A program made the translations under genes and the position numbers. From Solea solea (Eukaryota; Chordata; Actinopteri; Pleuronectiformes; Soleidae), in contig NC_081150.1 in assembly GCF_958295425.1 (NCBI RefSeq), positions 970,501 through 1,034,500 of the forward strand: a DNA stretch of 64,000 nt, given 5' to 3'. A model generated the notes under the pieces. The model ran no database searches, was not told where the DNA came from, and worked only from the letters and a program-made list of their open reading frames with translations. Shown piece after piece: positions 11,169 through 22,090 of the stretch. Positions within the stretch are counted from its first letter, which is position 1. Each line of letters starts with the position of its first letter.

Positions 11169-13050
11169 GAGCGGGAGATGAAATGTGTCACAGATGTAGC
11201 CCACGTTCCAAGACCTTGCTGTACATAATAACAAGTATTTAATGTTGATGTTTGGCTCCTTTTGGGGATTCCTGCACTCCAATAGCAACACATTTGTATC
11301 CAAGAAACTGCATAGATTTGGATCCCTGTAGCCTGGTGCATCATTAAAAACATTCATGTTTACATCACGAATGACCCCCACATTCATGTTTACATCACAA
11401 ATGACCCCCACAGTTGTTACATTCATGTAATTTTTGTTTAATATGACCACTGTGTGATTCTACCATACAGTTGTATATGATAATTCAACCTGTAAACATT
11501 TTAAAGTAATTAACAAGTTGTCCAGCGGAGGGTGCTGTGACTGCCGCTTGGCTGCACTTGTGCTGTCTTTGGCCATCAGAAGGAGACGGCACTGACGGTG
11601 TGGCCCACCAGTGTGATGATTTCAGAAATCAGATTTTTAGAATATTATGATTTGCTTCTCTTGACAAAAATGACCCAATTCAGAGCCTTTATTCTGAAAA
11701 AATATGACCACAAAAAGAACTCAAAAGAGACATTTATGGTTTGAAAAATGTAAATAAATCACACAGTAGCCAAAAGTATCTAAGTGTAAATGTCCGTAAA
11801 GTAACTATTAGCATATCGTTGACTTTCTGAACGTTCATGAATTGATTTATTCTAATTTGACATTTGCAGCAACAAAGAGACACACACATGATGGTGTAAA
11901 ATCATGTACAAAACATGTAGTTACAAAAATTTAAAAAACGGTGGCATTAATATGAGCTTTACTTAAGCAAAAACAAGCTCTATTTGTGTTTGTCTTACCG
12001 CCTGTAAGACGTGTGCCCATAAGAGTACTTCCTCCAGGCGAAGCTCCACCCATTTGAGGGCGTGTCTTCTGAAAAAAATCCACTTTTCCCCACACAACTG
12101 GCTCGTGTGGGTGTCAGTTACAAACGTGCGTCAAGGCAGCCAGAGAGAGCGAGGATGTGACCGGAAGTTGCATTCACAATAAAGCGAGTTTTGCACAAAA
12201 CGGCTTAAAAACATTAGAAAGTTTTGTTATTTTATCAAAGAATTATAATGACAATTAACTAGCTATGGTATATCAAATCATCTATGTTGGTTTATGTGGG
12301 GATGGCACGGCACGGTTTAGGTTGTTAAATACACAGGATTCCTCTGTTAAATATTGAGATTTTAGACATTTCCCTGGTAATTGTTGGAGATGAACCCATG
12401 TTTTTAGGATTGTTAAGTCTTTTCAACTGATCTACATTTCAGCACTGTTCGGCTTGATTTCTGTGTCAGAACTCACATCAATCAGTGGCCAGCAGTCTGA
12501 CAATGTCACGCATAGGCCCTAACGCATAGTTAGGGCCTCATCTAAAAATGATGTTATTTTCCTCCAAAAAAAGTTGACCCTATTCAGCCAGAATGTTAGA
12601 AATTGTGAAAAAAAAGACCTCCAATGATTTAAAGCCTAAATTAATCACCAACTATTTTGATGGTTTGATTCTTCTTCGTATGTGGGTAATTGTTTAAATA
12701 AAAATGTAAAATCTCAGCTTCTTAAATGTGACAGTATCCTTGGTTTGCGGACAGAAAAGAGAGACACACGTTGCCCTTTTCCCCCCACAATTTAATGCAT
12801 ATTTGTGGACGAAACAACCAGTGATATATTGAGAAAATAATTTGAACGCTTCAAACCAGTAAATAACCCTTTATTGTCTTGTCATGATATATAATAAACA
12901 TTTGCTCACAATGTATTTAAATATTCCATTTAATAATGAATTCATAAAATAATAATATTACAGTTTCACATAATGCAGCAAAATTATAACAAAAACGATG
13001 GGGCTCTTATTCTGAAAGTCCAGACAGGAAGTTGCGTATGTTGCCATCGT
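11169..13050. other. NDUFAF4 3' UTR and intergenic region
   Basis: No gene is seen. Candidate polyadenylation signals for NDUFAF4 are ATTAAA at 11343 and AATAAA at 11753, neither verified. A direct repeat 'cattcatgtttacatcac' occurs twice at about 11351-11398. A perfect hairpin is at 12514-12538. Part of 12640-12845 loosely resembles a decayed hAT MITE. Confidence 0.5.
12514..12538. other. Perfect short inverted repeat (10-bp stem, 5-nt loop)
   Basis: AGGCCCTAAC, loop gcata, then GTTAGGGCCT. Too short and isolated to assign a function; no U-tract follows. Confidence 0.7.
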
Positions 13051-13515
13051 CGCTTTGCCGCAGGTAGCGAGTGCAATTTGCAACAGTGGAGCGATTATTT
13101 GGGCAACTTGCAACAGACGTGTCGGTGATGGAGGATTTCACAGCGAAAACAAGCGCAGACCGACGGCGAACACGAGCGTGATTTTCAGACCCGCAGTGAA
13201 AAGGCGCGCTCATCGGTTCCGTGTGTCTCGCGCTCCCGTGGAAACAAAGCGACACGAGCCGAATGCGGATTTCACTTTTTCTCCGGCTGCGTCTGTGTAG
13301 GTGGAGGCAGCTGCTGTCGCACTGTAGATAACACACACACACACACACACAGTCTCAGGCCTGGTTTTAGGAAAGATAAAAACACCAGTGGATTTATTTT
13401 GTGTCGAAAAGACTATTTTGCTGATTTAACTACGACGACGAGGATACAACGTCTCCAGTGTCGAGATGCCAGCAGCGTGTGGACGACTGAGCTTCAACAT
13501 GGGAGAGTGAAGCAG
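13051..13515 (+). promoter_or_regulatory. CpG-rich region and probable non-coding first exon of GPR63
   Basis: A local CpG-rich island surrounded by AT-rich DNA. It ends in a good splice donor (agcag|gtaacg, exon end 13515), which would join the acceptor at 17704 just upstream of the GPR63 coding exon. A 14-codon upstream ORF starts at 13466 and stops at 13508-13510. Transcription start and exon 1 left edge are unknown. Inference from position, composition and splice motif. Confidence 0.45.
13331..13351. repeat. (AC)n microsatellite
   Basis: About ten AC dinucleotides within the presumed GPR63 5' region. Confidence 0.9.
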
Positions 13516-14376
13516 GTAACGTGAATGCAACCGCAACAGCACAAACACGTTATTCACGATTTGTTCACATATCGAGATAAAACACCGTGTGTTAACCGTG
13601 TGGAATTCAAGCCTACCGGTTAATCGTAAATTAGGAATATCAGTAATATTTCACGCTGGTCACCAACAGACTGTCGCAGTGATTTATTTACAAATGCCAC
13701 AAGACAATCCAGAACTTTCCAGTCATGTTATAGATTTGTAAAATTATATATATAAAATATAAAAAGAGTTTCTTTGGTCACCTATTGAGGTAACAACATA
13801 ACATTTTTGGCAAATATTGTTGTGTTTTTATAATGTTCTTTGATAGTGTAATTAACGGTAAAGTGATTTTTCTAACATTAATACTGTGTTTTTGTAACAT
13901 GGCAACATTTGTTAGATGTTTGGCAACAAAAAGTGATTGATCACATGTTTTTGTTATATTTTGTCCCTTTTTTAAATATAATTAAAATAATATTTTGGGT
14001 AATTGTTTTGTGTTTTGTAACACTAGTAACATGTTTTCGTTACAAAAACTAATGTTTTTTTGTTTTTTTTACAAAATATGTTACCAGAACATATTGCAAA
14101 ATGTTCTACAATAATTTGTAACATGTATTTTATTAGACATTTTTTATAAAATTAGTAACACAAGTTGTGTTTTTTTAACAGTAACTTCTCAAATAAATAT
14201 AATAAATAAATGTAAATGTAGTTCTAAGAAGCTCATCAGTCAATTGCTATATCAATAGTATCATATTTCTATAATAGTGCAATAATATTGTGAATCGCAG
14301 TTATTTTGGTGAGGATATTGTCATGTAACGTGGATGTTTGCTACATCCCAGCAATAAGAAACGGTCTTTAATGCAC

Positions 14377-14386
14377 TGTGTGTGTC

Positions 14387-14425
<39 letters not shown>
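14377..14425. repeat. (TG)n microsatellite
   Basis: Near-continuous TG/TC dinucleotides, mostly (TG)n. Confidence 0.92.
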
Positions 14426-14428
<3 letters not shown>

Positions 14429-14568
14429 CACACTCCCACTCCCACTCGTCCTCAGAGATGTAAACTCTCCACGGACTCCGTGTATCCTCTCAATCATTTT
14501 GGTGGAGTCTGCACAGATCACTGAATGTTTCCCAAACCAGCACTAACACCTGTCATCATCCTGCACAT

Positions 14569-14667
14569 GCTAACAGAGTGCTAACAGAGTGCTAACAGAG
14601 AGCTAACAGAGTGCTAACAGAGAGCTAACAGAGTGCTAACAGAGAGCTAACAGAGTGCTAACAGAGC
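14569..14667. repeat. 11-bp minisatellite (gctaacagagt)n
   Basis: Nine tandem copies of gctaacagagt or gctaacagaga; the two last-base variants alternate after the first copies. Confidence 0.95.
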
Positions 14668-16004
14668 ACCAAACTGACCAAATTTTACAACTCAAAGTTT
14701 ATTTATTTATACAGTGGAAACTCTAGTGTCTAGTCTAGTTAAGGCATCTTATTTTCATTGAATATTGTGCAGTAAAACTGTGGAAAAGCTTCTGTATGTG
14801 TTAAGTACGCTTAGGTCGTGCAGTAAACAGACAGACGTGGATAGTGGGATGGTAGTGTTTAGAAAAGCAGACAGTGTTGGATTGGTGGACAGAGCCAGAG
14901 AGCATGCAGGCGATCATCTGTTGTACAGGTGTCTGATTCATTTACTTCCATTCTGTGTCATGTGATGTGTGTTCTGTGCATTTTAAAAGAAAACTCTGCA
15001 ACCTGTTTACAGCTTTATATCCCGATGTACGAGATAATCCATATCACCCAGCCTTACAGAAATATTGATTTGATTTATATCATGATATATATCGATATCT
15101 AATGATACAAAGAAAGATTATTTTCCATGTCACCCAGCCTTAATTTCAGTCTACTGTCACAGACTAAGGCAGGAACCTCAATTGTAGGTCATGAGAGGAG
15201 GCTGAAAAGCTCTCAGTACAATCCTTGGTGCATAATTGCGTGGCCACATTGAATATTTGAACGATTTTATATATGCCAAGTACCCCGATCATCCATTTTC
15301 ACTGCAGGTTTGCGTGATTGCTCAGAGGCTAAAGTGGCTATTTTAACTTTTTTAGGTCAAGCCGCCCCTCACAGGAGGAAATGAAAAGATACAGCCTTGC
15401 ATTCCCTGCTACGGCAGAGCGGCCGTACGCTCGCACAGTGTGTTCACAATGGTGATCCGCTGCGTTGAAGCCTGTGTGTCCTTTACAGAAAACGAGCTGT
15501 GTACATGTGCTCGTGAGAGACGATAATCACAGCAGACAATACGGTCATCATCGCCATGAGAACAAGCTGATTCCGTCGTGTTCCAGTGGCAGCCGGTTTA
15601 TCTCCTGACACAGCTTTTCTCTTGACTACCTTGTTGACGTGTGGTGACACTAGAGCCACTTTACACCGCCCCATACAACACAAACGTCGCATTTTTGATT
15701 ACGTCATTAACAATTTTAATAATTGTTAACAGATCGAATGTAATAATGTCTATCAACCTGATCAACCTTTTTATTTACAATATTATTACGCACAGATGCT
15801 GTGGCTGTAATATGGTCGGAAATCCTCTGCTGGTGATTCCACTTAAACATGTGTTTATAAGATGGCAGCATTTCAAGTTCAATCACATAATTGCCGTTTG
15901 AAATTTGTTTAGGTATTTATTCCAGCCTGTACCTGCATCTCTCACATTATTTGATGTAATTGATTAATTTCTTTTAGTGACGCTGCACAGTTTATGTGGA
16001 AATT

Positions 16005-16245
16005 AGGGCTACAATTATCAATTATTATCATAATAGATTAGCCTGTCAATTACTTTCTTGACTAATCGATTAGTTGTTTGGTCCAGAAAATGTTGACGAT
16101 GTTCTCAGGTTGTCCACACACCAAAATTAATCATTTTTATTTGTTATATGGAGCAAATAAATCAGAAAACATGTTTTATTGATTTAACAAAAATGCTCAA
16201 AATGATGAGTTGATTAGCAAAAAATAGTTGACAATTAATTTTGGA
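16005..16245. mobile_element. Decayed hAT MITE copy
   Basis: The left end TAGGGCTACAATTATCAATT and internal 'gactaatcgattagttgttt' and 'ggagcaaataaatcagaaaa' match the MITE family in reverse internal order. The right end is degraded and no target duplication is found. Confidence 0.6.
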
Positions 16246-16656
16246 ATCAGTCTTAATGGAAGTAATATTTTCGGTAGTGACACATGGAGCTTTCTACAGC
16301 ACATCATTTATTTGACATTTGCTGCACACCGTCACTTATATGACAGCAGCAGCCTGAAATCAACACACTGTCCGGTGTTTATACAAGTGATAAGGGCCAT
16401 TTTATGGCAGGATTTGACTTGAACGCTGGCTGTTGGGAGCTGAAAGCTGTTCAAAGAAACACAACGTGATTTTTATTTTCCTTTTTTGACATTCTTTTTT
16501 TGCTGTCACCTTTTATGGGAAATACACTTAATTATTGTGATAATAATAATATTTTTTGGAGTCTGTTTGTCATGTGGCAATAAAAAGTGGCGTCATTGAA
16601 CATTTTCACTTCAGTCCAATGTGCGTGAATGGATATGGATACACGTCTAATTATAT

Positions 16657-16910
16657 TAGGGCTATTTTGATAATTGTTTTGTGGGGTTTTTTTTTTAGTC
16701 ATTAAAACGAGCTCTCTGATTGTTCAGCTTGTTAAATGTAAATACCTTCTGGTTTCTTTGCTCCATATAAAAAAAGAAATTAAAACTGAATTGTTTTTGA
16801 GACATTTGAGAACATCATCGTTTGGGGAAACACTGATTGACGAGAAGATTAATGGAGATAGTAATCCACAGGTTAATTGATTATGAAAATAATTGTGCGT
16901 TGTAGCCCGA
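16657..16910. mobile_element. Decayed hAT MITE copy
   Basis: The left end is TAGGGCTATTTTGATAATTG; the right side has 'gattatgaaaataattgtgc' and ends gtagcccga. Internal 'acatttgagaacatcatcg' matches the copy at 10006. Flanks aattatat and aattgtac are only a partial duplication. Confidence 0.7.
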
Positions 16911-16971
16911 AATTGTACTACAGTGTGTTTACACTATATGGACATGGACACTAAAGTAAATGAAGGCAAAG

Positions 16972-17217
16972 TCATCTTCTTCTGTCTTCTCCACAGTGGA
17001 TAATTTGCCTCCATCTTGTTCTCTCCCTTGTGTCCTCTTCTGTTCCACCAACTGTCCTCATGTCCTCCCTCACAACATCCATGAACCTTCTCTGTGGTCT
17101 TCCTCTTTTCCTCCTGCCCGGCAGCCCCATCCTTAACATCCTTTGTCCAATATAATCACTGCCCCTTCTCTGCACATGACTAAACCATCTCAGCCCTGAC
17201 TCTTCATCTCCAAACAT
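16972..17217 (-). mobile_element. RTE-type LINE ORF fragment (C-terminal region)
   Basis: The minus-strand frame reads LRWFSHVQRR ... YIGQRMLRMGLPGRRKRGRP ... RRFMDVVREDM, the conserved tail of RTE-like LINE polyproteins. Only about 80 residues remain and there is no endonuclease or RT core nearby, so this is a dead fragment. It lies in the presumed GPR63 5' intron. Family call from memory of the motif. Confidence 0.8.
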
Positions 17218-17519
17218 TTCTAATCCTGTCCATCCTGGTCACTCCCAACTCCTGAAAGTATATATAATACTCATGGAGAAGTGAAGTGGGTTTTGGGTCC
17301 TCTGTTCTCACCACACAGAGTGTTGAGAAGCTGGATGATGTTTCAGTCACGTGTCTTCTGAAAGACATCATTAATTTGCTGTTTCTGTTTCCATTGCACA
17401 CATTTTATTAACCTCCCTCAAGTGTAGAAACCTTAATGCAGTATTGTAAGTTATATTTATCCTATATTTTATCAAATGTGCATGAAAAAACAGGCTGCTG
17501 TCAATTCAATTATGAATAG

Positions 17520-17590
17520 ATTTATTAGCGGCCTTGGGTTCCGTGAAAGGCGCTTTAGAAATCAAAGTTTTTATTATCGTTAATATCCCT
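17520..17590. repeat. Short dispersed repeat fragment
   Basis: The core 'gcggccttgggttccgtgaa aggcgcttta' resembles tails I recall from fish interspersed repeats. No second copy was found in this window, so confidence is low. Confidence 0.35.
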
Positions 17591-17716
17591 ATTCTGGTAG
17601 ATTGACGCTTAAAAGAGGTTGTGTGGAGATAATGATGGAATTTACGCTTCAAAAAAACATTAACTCAGCTCACACTATTTTATCTTTTTTCGTTTATGTC
17701 TTAGGGACCTGCAGCC

Positions 17717-17782
17717 ATGAAGACGCCGCCATGTCGCATTGATCAGGTAGTACCTGCATCCACAGCATCATGGTCAGAGTGA
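17717..17782 (+). promoter_or_regulatory. Upstream ORF in GPR63 5' leader (21 codons)
   Basis: After the acceptor ttatgtcttag (exon from 17705), the first ATG (17717) opens a 21-codon ORF ending TGA at 17780-17782, before the main start at 17820. A second upstream ATG at 17770 opens an ORF in another frame that overlaps the GPR63 start and stops at 17899-17901. If the leader is spliced as proposed, both could lower GPR63 translation. Confidence 0.45.
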
Positions 17783-17819
17783 GCTCAGCAGCAGCAATGC
17801 TCGCTCACCCTGGGGAAGA

Positions 17820-19037
17820 ATGGTTCACTCCACTAGCTTCCACCTCCCAGAGGCGAGGGACACTAACACCAGTCTCTGCTGCCTCTTTACGGGGCTGCTG
17901 AACTTCTCTGAGAGGCTGGGGATGGAGAACGTCTCCATGGTGAATGCGTCGCCGCCAGAGCCGGTCATGCCCACAGCGGAGGCCTCAAAGACACCTCCGG
18001 GTGTTGGCCTACCTCTGCAGGTCTTCTTTTGCTTCGTCATGGTTGCCATCCTGCTGGTGGCTCTGCTGGGGAACGTGGTGGTTTGCCTGATGGTGTACCA
18101 GAGGTCTGCCATGCGCTCGGCCATCAACATCCTCCTAGCAAGCCTGGCGTTCGCAGACATGATGCTGGCCGTCCTGAACATGCCCTTTGCTCTGGTGACC
18201 GTCGTGACCACCAACTGGATCTTTGGAGACGCCTTCTGTCGCGTGTCAGCCATGCTCTTTTGGTTTTTCGTCATGGAAGGCGTGGCTGTACTGCTTATAA
18301 TAAGCATAGATCGTTTTCTTATTATTGTCCAGAAGCAAGATAAGCTGAGTCCACAGAGAGCCAAAGTGCTCATTGTGGTCACATGGGGACTGTCTTTCGT
18401 TTTCTCTTTCCCCTTGGCTGTTGGGTACCCTCTCCTGCAGATCCCCCCCAGAGCCCCCCAGTGTGTGTTTGGCTACAGCACCGAGCCTGGCTACCATGCC
18501 TACGTACTGATCCTGATGCTAGTGTTCTTCTTCATGCCTTTCATGGTCATGCTGTACACGTTCATGGGGATCCTGAACACCATCCGCCACAATGCCATCC
18601 GCATCCACAGCCACCCAGACAGCATCTGTCTAAGCCAGGCCAGCAAACTGGGTCTGCTGAGCCTCCAGAGGCCCTTCCAAATGAACATCGACATGAGCTT
18701 CAAGACCCGTGCCTTCACCACCATCCTCATCCTCTTCTCTGTGTTTACAGTCTGCTGGGCACCTTTCACTGCCTACAGTTTGGTATCGACCTTCAGCGAC
18801 AGGTTCTACCACAAAGACAGTTTTTTCCAAGTCAGCACATGGGTCCTGTGGCTGTGCTACCTCAAGTCGGCCCTCAACCCTCTTATTTACTACTGGCGGA
18901 TCAAGAAGTTCCGCGACGCCTGCCTTGACCTGATGCCCAAGTACTTCAAGTTCCTTCCTCAGCTGCCAGGAAACACCAAGAGGCGCATACAGCCGAGTGC
19001 GGTGTACGTGTGCGGAGAGCATCGATCCGTGGTTTAA
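17820..19037 (+). CDS. gpr63: G protein-coupled receptor 63 (single coding exon)
   Basis: GPR63 is an orphan class A (rhodopsin-like) GPCR of the plasma membrane, mainly neural; lipid agonists have been proposed. The 405-aa ORF compares with about 419 aa in human. The N-terminus (1-65) has three NXS/T sites (N16, N37, N42). Seven hydrophobic segments follow: TM1 about 66-93 with GN, TM2 102-126 with LAFAD, TM3 140-168 ending DRF (164-166, the family's version of DRY), TM4 182-203, TM5 225-250, TM6 297-320 with CWAPF (312-316), TM7 338-358 with NPLIY (353-357). C140 and C215 can form the extracellular disulfide. The tail KRRIQPSAVYVCGEHRSVV is the family's conserved ending, which fixes identity. 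The ATG at 17820 is chosen because MV-S at the start matches the human start. NDUFAF4 lies upstream in the same orientation, as in human 6q16. The last coding base is 19037; the 3' UTR end is not determined. Confidence 0.97.
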   Translation: MVHSTSFHLPEARDTNTSLCCLFTGLLNFSERLGMENVSMVNASPPEPVMPTAEASKTPPGVGLPLQVFFCFVMVAILLVALLGNVVVCLMVYQRSAMRSAINILLASLAFADMMLAVLNMPFALVTVVTTNWIFGDAFCRVSAMLFWFFVMEGVAVLLIISIDRFLIIVQKQDKLSPQRAKVLIVVTWGLSFVFSFPLAVGYPLLQIPPRAPQCVFGYSTEPGYHAYVLILMLVFFFMPFMVMLYTFMGILNTIRHNAIRIHSHPDSICLSQASKLGLLSLQRPFQMNIDMSFKTRAFTTILILFSVFTVCWAPFTAYSLVSTFSDRFYHKDSFFQVSTWVLWLCYLKSALNPLIYYWRIKKFRDACLDLMPKYFKFLPQLPGNTKRRIQPSAVYVCGEHRSVV

Positions 19038-19994
19038 AGTCAAAGTCTACGCTCAAACCCTTCAGCACTGTTAAAAAAAAAAAACGTACATTCACTTCTT
19101 TACCAGATCTGGGTCTTTTTTTTGCTGTTTAGTGGTTGTACCTCTATTAGCAGGTGTCTCTCAACAGGCTGAAAGTAGCATTGCGTTAAAGGCATGAGGC
19201 AGTGTTAACTTGGGATGGGCATATTTGATTATTTGGGGATTTGCCTCATTATAAATAGGGTTAGGGTTACCCATATAAATCGGTTACTGTGACTATTTGT
19301 AGTATGTTAGATACAAGACAAATGTTCTATCACTGATTACATTTAGAAAAAGATATATTACTAGTCCAGTGACCGCATCATTTTTGCCATGAGGTGGCAG
19401 CAGCAACAAGCATTTAGTTAGTGGAGTTCAAATGGCAGAATTTAAGAGCTTTCTTGAATGCATCTTGAAGCTACTTCTCTAAGCTTCTAATAATATCTAA
19501 TATTATTATTCTTATTTGGTTGCCCTGCCCTTTTTTTGTCTGAAACCGTCAACATGTTTTAATGCTTTGCTACTTTCAGTCTGTCTGAGGTTCAGAAACT
19601 GTCAGGGTGTGTGTCCAGACTCTCAGCATCAGCCCGTGGAATATCAGCGGGTCAGAGGCAACTGTCAGCGTCCACATCAAAGACGCTTGGTGACCTGGTG
19701 ATGCCTTCACTTTTCATTTCTCCCGGTGGTTGTTGCCCTGGTGACATGGAGCTATGTGAAGGACACTGGAAGTAGTTTTGGAATGGAGCTGTACTTTGTT
19801 TTCTCTAATATTCAGGGGTCAACATGATGTGTCATGGGTATCTGATGTATCCAGCTGATTGATTTATTTATTTATGTTGTTTTGGGTGTTAAATTTCAGG
19901 GTGTAAAACACTTGAAGTCCGGTTACTTAAGGCCTGGGACACACTGGATGCATGTTTTCCCCGGAACGTCCTGCATTGGTTTCATTGCCCGTGT

Positions 19995-20330
19995 TATCAG
20001 CAGGGATGGCGCAATATCACTTTTTCATGTCTGAGACCGACAATACAGCCTCGGGTATCTACCAATATTAATATCAGTCTGATCCAGTCATTCTTAGACA
20101 CTTTAAAGATATAATTCTCCCATTACATCACTGCTCCCATTGAGAAGTAAAGAACTAAACTTGACTCCGCTAAAATGCTGCTGCTGATTTTTATTTACAC
20201 TTTTATAGTTGGATCTTTACATTGTATTGGAGTTTACATTTGTATATTTTCGATATACGATCCAGTGACTTTGACCAGTGTCAGACCAATACTGATACTG
20301 AGTTATCAGCAGGGAGAAGCTGATATGATT
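19995..20330. repeat. Dispersed repeat (gatccagtgactttgacc family), copy 1
   Basis: The segment 20260-20310 (cgatccagtgactttgacca, then caatactgatactgag) is matched in reverse orientation at about 57430-57475 and in part at 23478-23560. The repeated tract is probably a decayed DNA transposon; boundaries and family are uncertain. Confidence 0.5.
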
Positions 20331-20813
20331 TATTTGGTATGATAGTGCTAGCACATCAAAGTAAGAGCCTCATCTTTGTGCCCTATGGCCACTATAGAGG
20401 TCAAGCTTTGTTAAACTAAATACACTGAGTCATGGAAGTTAGGTCCAAGTTATGGAAATATTTTGAAAATGAATAAGTAAAGTTTGGGAACCCTGAAACA
20501 GACAATTGGGAAGTTGCTTAAAGGCATAATTGGATGGGTCCTGGTTTCGGTCGATACTCATGGTTATGATATCAGCATCAGACACAACAAAGAGGTATTG
20601 AGCCATCTCTGTTTATCACATTAAAGCAGCTCATCTGCTCATGTGAGTCATGCTGCTTTTCTTCATACACACTTTTTTTCTTGCACTCAGTTTGTTGCAA
20701 AAATATTTGAAGATAATCCTTTACCTCAGTTTCATTTATGCCACAAGACAAATATATTAGCAACACCTTGTATAACAACACGTCCTTTGTCTTTACAAGG
20801 CTATAGTGAAATA

Positions 20814-21058
20814 TAGGGCTGCGAAAATTATTAGATTGTTTGATTAATTTGATCATCAATGAATCGGTGTGAGTAATAATTCAAATTTGTTTTTCTCCAT
20901 ATAACAACGAAACCATTCAAACTGAATAAGACATTTAAGAATGCCGTCATTTTGAGGTTTGAAAAACCATATTTTTGACATCGTATAAGCGAAACAATCA
21001 ATCTAGAAATGATTAACAGATGAATCAATTATGAAAACAATGGTCAGTTGCAGCCCTA
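20814..21058. mobile_element. hAT MITE (TAGGGCTG...CAGCCCTA), 245 bp
   Basis: Perfect 8-bp ends TAGGGCTG and CAGCCCTA, with the exact 8-bp duplication gtgaaata at 20806-20813 and 21059-21066. The interior is diverged from the copies at 1317 and 10006. Confidence 0.9.
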
Positions 21059-21483
21059 GTGAAATATTATAGGACTGGCTTCACACTGGAGTCACACGTC
21101 TACTTAATATTTATGGCCATTTGTAAAAAGCAAACATGGATCTGACACGTGCGACGCCTCACACACACATCCAGTGGAGCCCAGGTGTTGTTGGATCGTG
21201 AGGATTCTCAGTTGCTCAAGTCATCGAGAAGTAGCAACTCGAGGGCAATTGTGCCGGCTGTTTTAATCTCATCCTAAAAATAACATTTGTCTTTGATTTA
21301 GTACCTTTACAAAAACAAGGGAGAGAACCTGCTTCAGTCAGAGGGCCGGGTGTTTGAAGGCTTTTCTGGTGCCAAAATAAAACCACAGCCAATGTTTCAA
21401 CACAAGGAGCCATACAAGATGTTTGCCTTAAAGTGATACTTTAAGTTCTCTGAAGTGTGGTTGTATGTGTGTGTACAAGTGCT

Positions 21484-22090
21484 CACTCTCCCACACCAAA
21501 GTCCATAGAGATAATCCATGTTTTTAGCTCACAGGGACACAGTGAAGTATTTCAAACTCCAGTCACAGAATAACAAAAATTCAGCTCACAGGCAGCAGTC
21601 GATCAAATCTCCTGTGTGCTGTGATGTCAAATCTGTGATTTTCTGTGTAGACTTTGGTGTGAGTAGTGAGTGGATTACAGAGAAACGCAAACTTCAGTCT
21701 CCAGTCAGAAAACCCGCACGGATTCATAAAAGTCTCTTTAAATGATCATTTTGTGCAGGTGCGTCGCAGATCTACACATTATCAAGTGTACAGTGCATGT
21801 TAACTGCTTTATCTCATTATTAGACGACCTTTTTTACGACTGGAAGCTTAAGTTTACTTTGCTTTGTAAACCAATCACTCTCCGCACCAAAGTCCACAGA
21901 GATAATCGATGATTTTAAATCTTGGATTACTGCAGTGGTTGATCTGCTGCTGCTGCTTCCATATATACGTTCAAATGTTCTAATTTGTAAAAGTGGTTAT
22001 TAGATTTACTTCACTGGCATAAACTAACCAAACAGCAGCTCCTGTGTCCCTGTGTGAATGGTTTATAAAGTGACAATATGGTAGTTTAGT
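21484..22090. repeat. Dispersed repeat with caaagtccatagagataatc core
   Basis: 'caccaaagtccatagagata' at 21497 and 'caccaaagtccacagagata' at 21885 are two units. Related text is at 59860-60110 and, reversed, at 49700-49725 and 51470-51495. Shared neighbours include 'agctcacagggacacag' and 'cagctcctgtg'. Family unknown to me. Confidence 0.55.

Larger units (their letters stand above)
13516..17704 (+). other. Presumed GPR63 5'-UTR intron
   Basis: No coding exon is recognised. It contains microsatellites, an 11-bp tandem repeat, decayed hAT MITE copies and an RTE-type LINE fragment, each listed separately. The segment 15052-15085 (ttacagaaatattgatttga core) is repeated at 61043-61073, indicating another dispersed family. 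Confidence 0.5.

Noticed and set aside
13007..13348. 113-aa minus-strand ORF in the CpG-rich region
   Set aside because: No recognisable motif; GC-rich promoter DNA commonly lacks stops. A CpG island with a GPR63 first exon explains the composition.
18029..18933. Overlapping frames in and antisense to GPR63
   Set aside because: Shadows of the conserved GPCR frame, which carries all seven membrane segments and family motifs.
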